From Bacteroidales bacterium (GTDB lineage Bacteria; Bacteroidota; Bacteroidia; Bacteroidales; Muribaculaceae), in NCBI GenBank assembly GCA_900770215.1, contig CAAGJW010000036.1, positions 1 to 21,478 on the forward strand: a stretch of DNA of 21,478 bases. The letters run 5' to 3'. The notes under the pieces were generated by a model. That model made no database searches, had not been told where the DNA came from, and was given only the letters and a program-made list of their open reading frames with translations. The translations under genes and the position numbers were made by a program. The first letter of the stretch is position 1. Each line of letters begins with the position of its first letter. Shown here one piece after another: positions 19,977 through 21,478 of this stretch.

Positions 19977-20070
19977 TGGTTGATAAATTATTACTTGTAT
20001 AAGTTGACTTTACATTGTTATTACTGCCTAGGGTTGACTGCCTGGTTCTTATCGCTGTCATGGGTTGACT
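19969..20070 (+). repeat. Four GTTGACT direct repeats at the orfB end of the IS
   Basis: GTTGACT occurs at 19969, 20003, 20033 and 20064, spaced 34, 30 and 31 bases, about three helical turns. The first is part of the terminal inverted repeat and the last lies inside the end of orfB, where its complement encodes Val-Asn. They are likely transposase-binding sites. Confidence 0.7.
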
Positions 20071-21065
20071 GAAGACCGGAGGTCTGAAGGAGACCCATGA
20101 CGCTCGGGCAAAGGTAAAGGATTTTCAGCTATATCCAAGCTATTCCTGCTTTTTATTGCCAGCATCCTGTAGCTCTGCCATCTCATATCCCTGTCCCCGG
20201 AGGTCTCGGAGGCCTCTGCCGGAGTCATCATGCCGATGCTCATGTGCGGTCGGCGGTTGTTGTAGAAGTCCACCGCCAGAGCCGTGGCCGCGATGACCTC
20301 TGCCAGGGAATGGAAGACCTTGCCCTTGAGCAGCTCGTTCTTCATCGTGTTGTTGATGCGCTCGGCCTGCGCGTTCTCCTTCGGATCTCCCGACTCGGTC
20401 ATGCTGATGCGTATTCCTCTGCGACGGAGCATGTCCACATATCCGCCGCTGGCGTACTGGCAGCCCCGATCTGAGTGGTGGACAAGACTGACAGTCTTGC
20501 CCTCGATGCGCTTGAGAGCCATCCTAAGGGCGGCCATCGGGTATTCGGTGTCCAGCGTCGGCCCGACACTCCAGCCCACGATCTCCTCGCTGTACGCGTC
20601 AAGGATCAGAGACAGGTAGCAGAAGTGATAGCCGCAAGCCCCATCCATTACCTGAATGTATGTTATGTCACTGACCCAAAGCTGGTTGGGTGCCGACGGG
20701 ATAAAGTCCTTGACGAGGTTGGGATACGTCGGCAGGCCGTGCGTGGAGTCGGTGGTGCGTGGCTTGCGCCTGCGCTGGCGCACCTTGAGGCGGTTCTCGT
20801 CGATGATCCGGCAGAAGCGGTCGCGGCCTATCGGGCCGTCGCAGCTGAACTCCTTCCGGTACATGTGCCACAGCTTCACGCCTCCTATGCCGGGATCCCT
20901 GGCCCGGACGCCCCGGATGTACTCGAGGGCGAACTCCTCTCTCGCGGCCTTGCCCAGGGCCAGGTCCTCGTCGTACTGGTAATACGCCTGCTTGCTCTTG
21001 CCAAACAGCACGCACAGGCCCCGGACGTTGTATCGCCCGGAGTCCTTTGCGCGCAGGTCCCTCAC
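20058..21065 (-). CDS. IS3-family transposase OrfB, DDE integrase domain
   Basis: This is a 335-residue catalytic part of the transposase that cuts and joins the element ends. An HTH_21-like region (about 45-100, GIGGVKLWHMYRKEF) precedes the integrase core. Catalytic residues are D133 in WVSDITYI, D199 in HHSDRG and E235 in NAQAERINNTMKNELL, with the DD(35)E spacing typical of IS3. The GTG start at 21065 overlaps the orfA stop (GTGA). More likely most active protein is made as OrfAB by -1 frameshifting upstream, since the orfB frame stays open back through the A8 run. The C-terminal end reads SSVNP, encoded partly by a GTTGACT repeat. The protein seems intact. Confidence 0.93.
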   Translation of the reverse strand: MRDLRAKDSGRYNVRGLCVLFGKSKQAYYQYDEDLALGKAAREEFALEYIRGVRARDPGIGGVKLWHMYRKEFSCDGPIGRDRFCRIIDENRLKVRQRRRKPRTTDSTHGLPTYPNLVKDFIPSAPNQLWVSDITYIQVMDGACGYHFCYLSLILDAYSEEIVGWSVGPTLDTEYPMAALRMALKRIEGKTVSLVHHSDRGCQYASGGYVDMLRRRGIRISMTESGDPKENAQAERINNTMKNELLKGKVFHSLAEVIAATALAVDFYNNRRPHMSIGMMTPAEASETSGDRDMRWQSYRMLAIKSRNSLDIAENPLPLPERHGSPSDLRSSVNP

Positions 21066-21436
21066 TGTTTGGCGCCAGTTTTTTTTCGTATCGGGATCCT
21101 GTATCTGGCTTCGGCTATTTTTATCATCTCATCGTATGCCTCGGCCTTGATCTCGGCCTGCAGCAGCTTGGCCTCCAGTTCCTTGACCCTCTTCTTGAGC
21201 GCTTTGCTCTGTTCGCTCTGCGGCTGGGCTTCCGGCTTTACTTTTCGCTTTCTCATGACTGTTCCTTTGGAGATTCTTCCTTTTTCCATTGCAAAGATAG
21301 CAATCCATCTCGATGCTGTCGTATGTCCTATCGGAAGAATTCGAGAAATCCTGTCTTCACCCATGCCTTCTTCATAGTGAAGGCGGATGACCTCGTTGAA
21401 ATAAAGCCTCTGCTTTTCTGTGTGTAATTGATACAT
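21062..21436 (-). CDS. IS3-family transposase OrfA, helix-turn-helix protein
   Basis: This is a 124-residue DNA-binding part of the transposase. A helix-turn-helix lies at about residues 20-50 (RISRILPIGHTTASRWIAIF). A basic segment (MRKRKVKPE) follows, then a coiled coil of about 40 residues (SKALKKRVKELEAKLLQAE) that serves as the leucine-zipper dimerisation region of this family. Near the end, codons CGA AAA AAA ACT contain eight A residues (+ strand 21079-21086), a likely -1 slippage site for OrfAB. The ATG sits 3 nt from a palindrome of the element end. Confidence 0.92.
   Translation of the reverse strand: MYQLHTEKQRLYFNEVIRLHYEEGMGEDRISRILPIGHTTASRWIAIFAMEKGRISKGTVMRKRKVKPEAQPQSEQSKALKKRVKELEAKLLQAEIKAEAYDEMIKIAEARYRIPIRKKTGAKQ
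21079..21086 (-). promoter_or_regulatory. Likely -1 frameshift site (A8) joining orfA and orfB
   Basis: A run of eight A residues on the - strand lies 15 nt before the orfA stop. From it the -1 frame reads NWRQTVRDLRAKD and enters orfB without a stop. IS3 elements use such sites to make the OrfAB transposase. A downstream stimulatory structure was not examined in detail. Confidence 0.7.
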
Positions 21437-21438
21437 CT

Positions 21439-21459
21439 TTGACTCTGTTTATGAGTCAA
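21439..21459. repeat. Palindrome at the orfA end of the IS
   Basis: TTGACTC and GAGTCAA are perfect 7-bp arms around 7 nt (TGTTTAT). The outer arm belongs to the terminal inverted repeat, the inner arm ends next to the orfA start. It carries the same GTTGACT core as the repeats at the other end and could bind transposase and repress orfA. Confidence 0.65.
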
Positions 21460-21478
21460 CTTTTTTCAGGCAAAGACA
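21453..21478 (-). repeat. Terminal inverted repeat of the IS, orfA side
   Basis: Read inward on the - strand it begins TGTCTTTGCCTGA and ends GTTGACTC, pairing with the repeat at 19951-19976. It ends with the last base of the window. Confidence 0.8.

Larger units (their letters stand above)
19951..21478 (-). mobile_element. IS3-family insertion sequence, about 1528 bp
   Basis: The element holds overlapping orfA and orfB typical of the IS3 family, both on the - strand. Its ends are imperfect 26-bp inverted repeats that begin TGTC and end in GTTGACTC, so the element starts with TG and ends with CA as IS3 members do. The right end coincides with the last base of the window, so a target duplication cannot be checked. 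Size fits the family. Both open reading frames are intact, so it may be active. Confidence 0.88.

Noticed and set aside
19756..20061. 101-codon ORF on the - strand across the IS end and the riboswitch promoter
   Set aside because: It spans the IS boundary, a promoter and the start of the riboswitch, and has no signal or domain.
19969..20070. Regularly spaced repeats considered as a CRISPR array
   Set aside because: The repeated unit is only 7 bp and lies inside an IS end; there are no cas genes and no long repeats.
20475..21377. 300-codon ORF on the + strand within the IS
   Set aside because: It is antisense to the transposase genes, whose catalytic motifs are intact.

Overview
The window comes from a member of the Bacteroidales (Bacteroidota), probably Prevotellaceae or Muribaculaceae. 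Four things point there: promoters of the Bacteroidota type (TTTG, 19 nt, TAnnTTTG), absence of clear Shine-Dalgarno sites, BspA-type leucine-rich-repeat secreted proteins, and short C-terminal domains resembling type IX secretion signals. Coding regions are GC-rich, while tuf and the ribosomal protein genes show the T-ending codon preference of highly expressed genes. The genus cannot be fixed from the sequence alone.

Positions 1-3455 encode two secreted proteins on the + strand: the C-terminal part of a large surface protein cut by the window edge, and a complete BspA-like leucine-rich-repeat protein. Each is followed by a hairpin.

Positions 3559-17093 hold the core gene-expression locus, all on the + strand. 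A consensus promoter precedes tRNA-Thr(TGT), tRNA-Tyr(GTA), tRNA-Gly(TCC) and tRNA-Thr(GGT). Then follow tuf, tRNA-Trp(CCA), secE, nusG, rplK, rplA, rplJ, rplL, rpoB and rpoC, ending in a strong intrinsic terminator. The tRNA order before tuf is the same as thrU-tyrU-glyT-thrT-tufB in Escherichia coli. A terminator-like hairpin between rplL and rpoB probably sets the ratio of ribosomal protein to polymerase transcripts.

Positions 17127-19796 are on the - strand and form the accessory part. In transcription order there is a consensus promoter, a well-conserved cobalamin (B12) riboswitch, a decayed gene remnant (signal peptide in one frame, C-terminal tail in another), an intact secreted protein with the same C-terminal tail, and an intrinsic terminator. 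A separate promoter then drives a five-helix membrane protein of unknown function. The layout suggests a B12-repressed extracellular protein unit that once held two related genes. The stretch between riboswitch and remnant (19293-19569) has no clear - strand gene, but on the + strand carries a possible frameshifted small lipoprotein ORF.

Positions 19951-21478 are a complete IS3-family insertion sequence on the - strand. It has orfA and orfB joined by a likely -1 frameshift site, 26-bp imperfect terminal inverted repeats, and an unusual series of GTTGACT repeats near its orfB end. The window stops exactly at the outer end of this element, which suggests that an assembly broke at a repeated IS copy. 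The most interesting material is the riboswitch-controlled secreted protein unit with its remnant, and the sorting-signal-like tail shared by proteins at both ends of the window.
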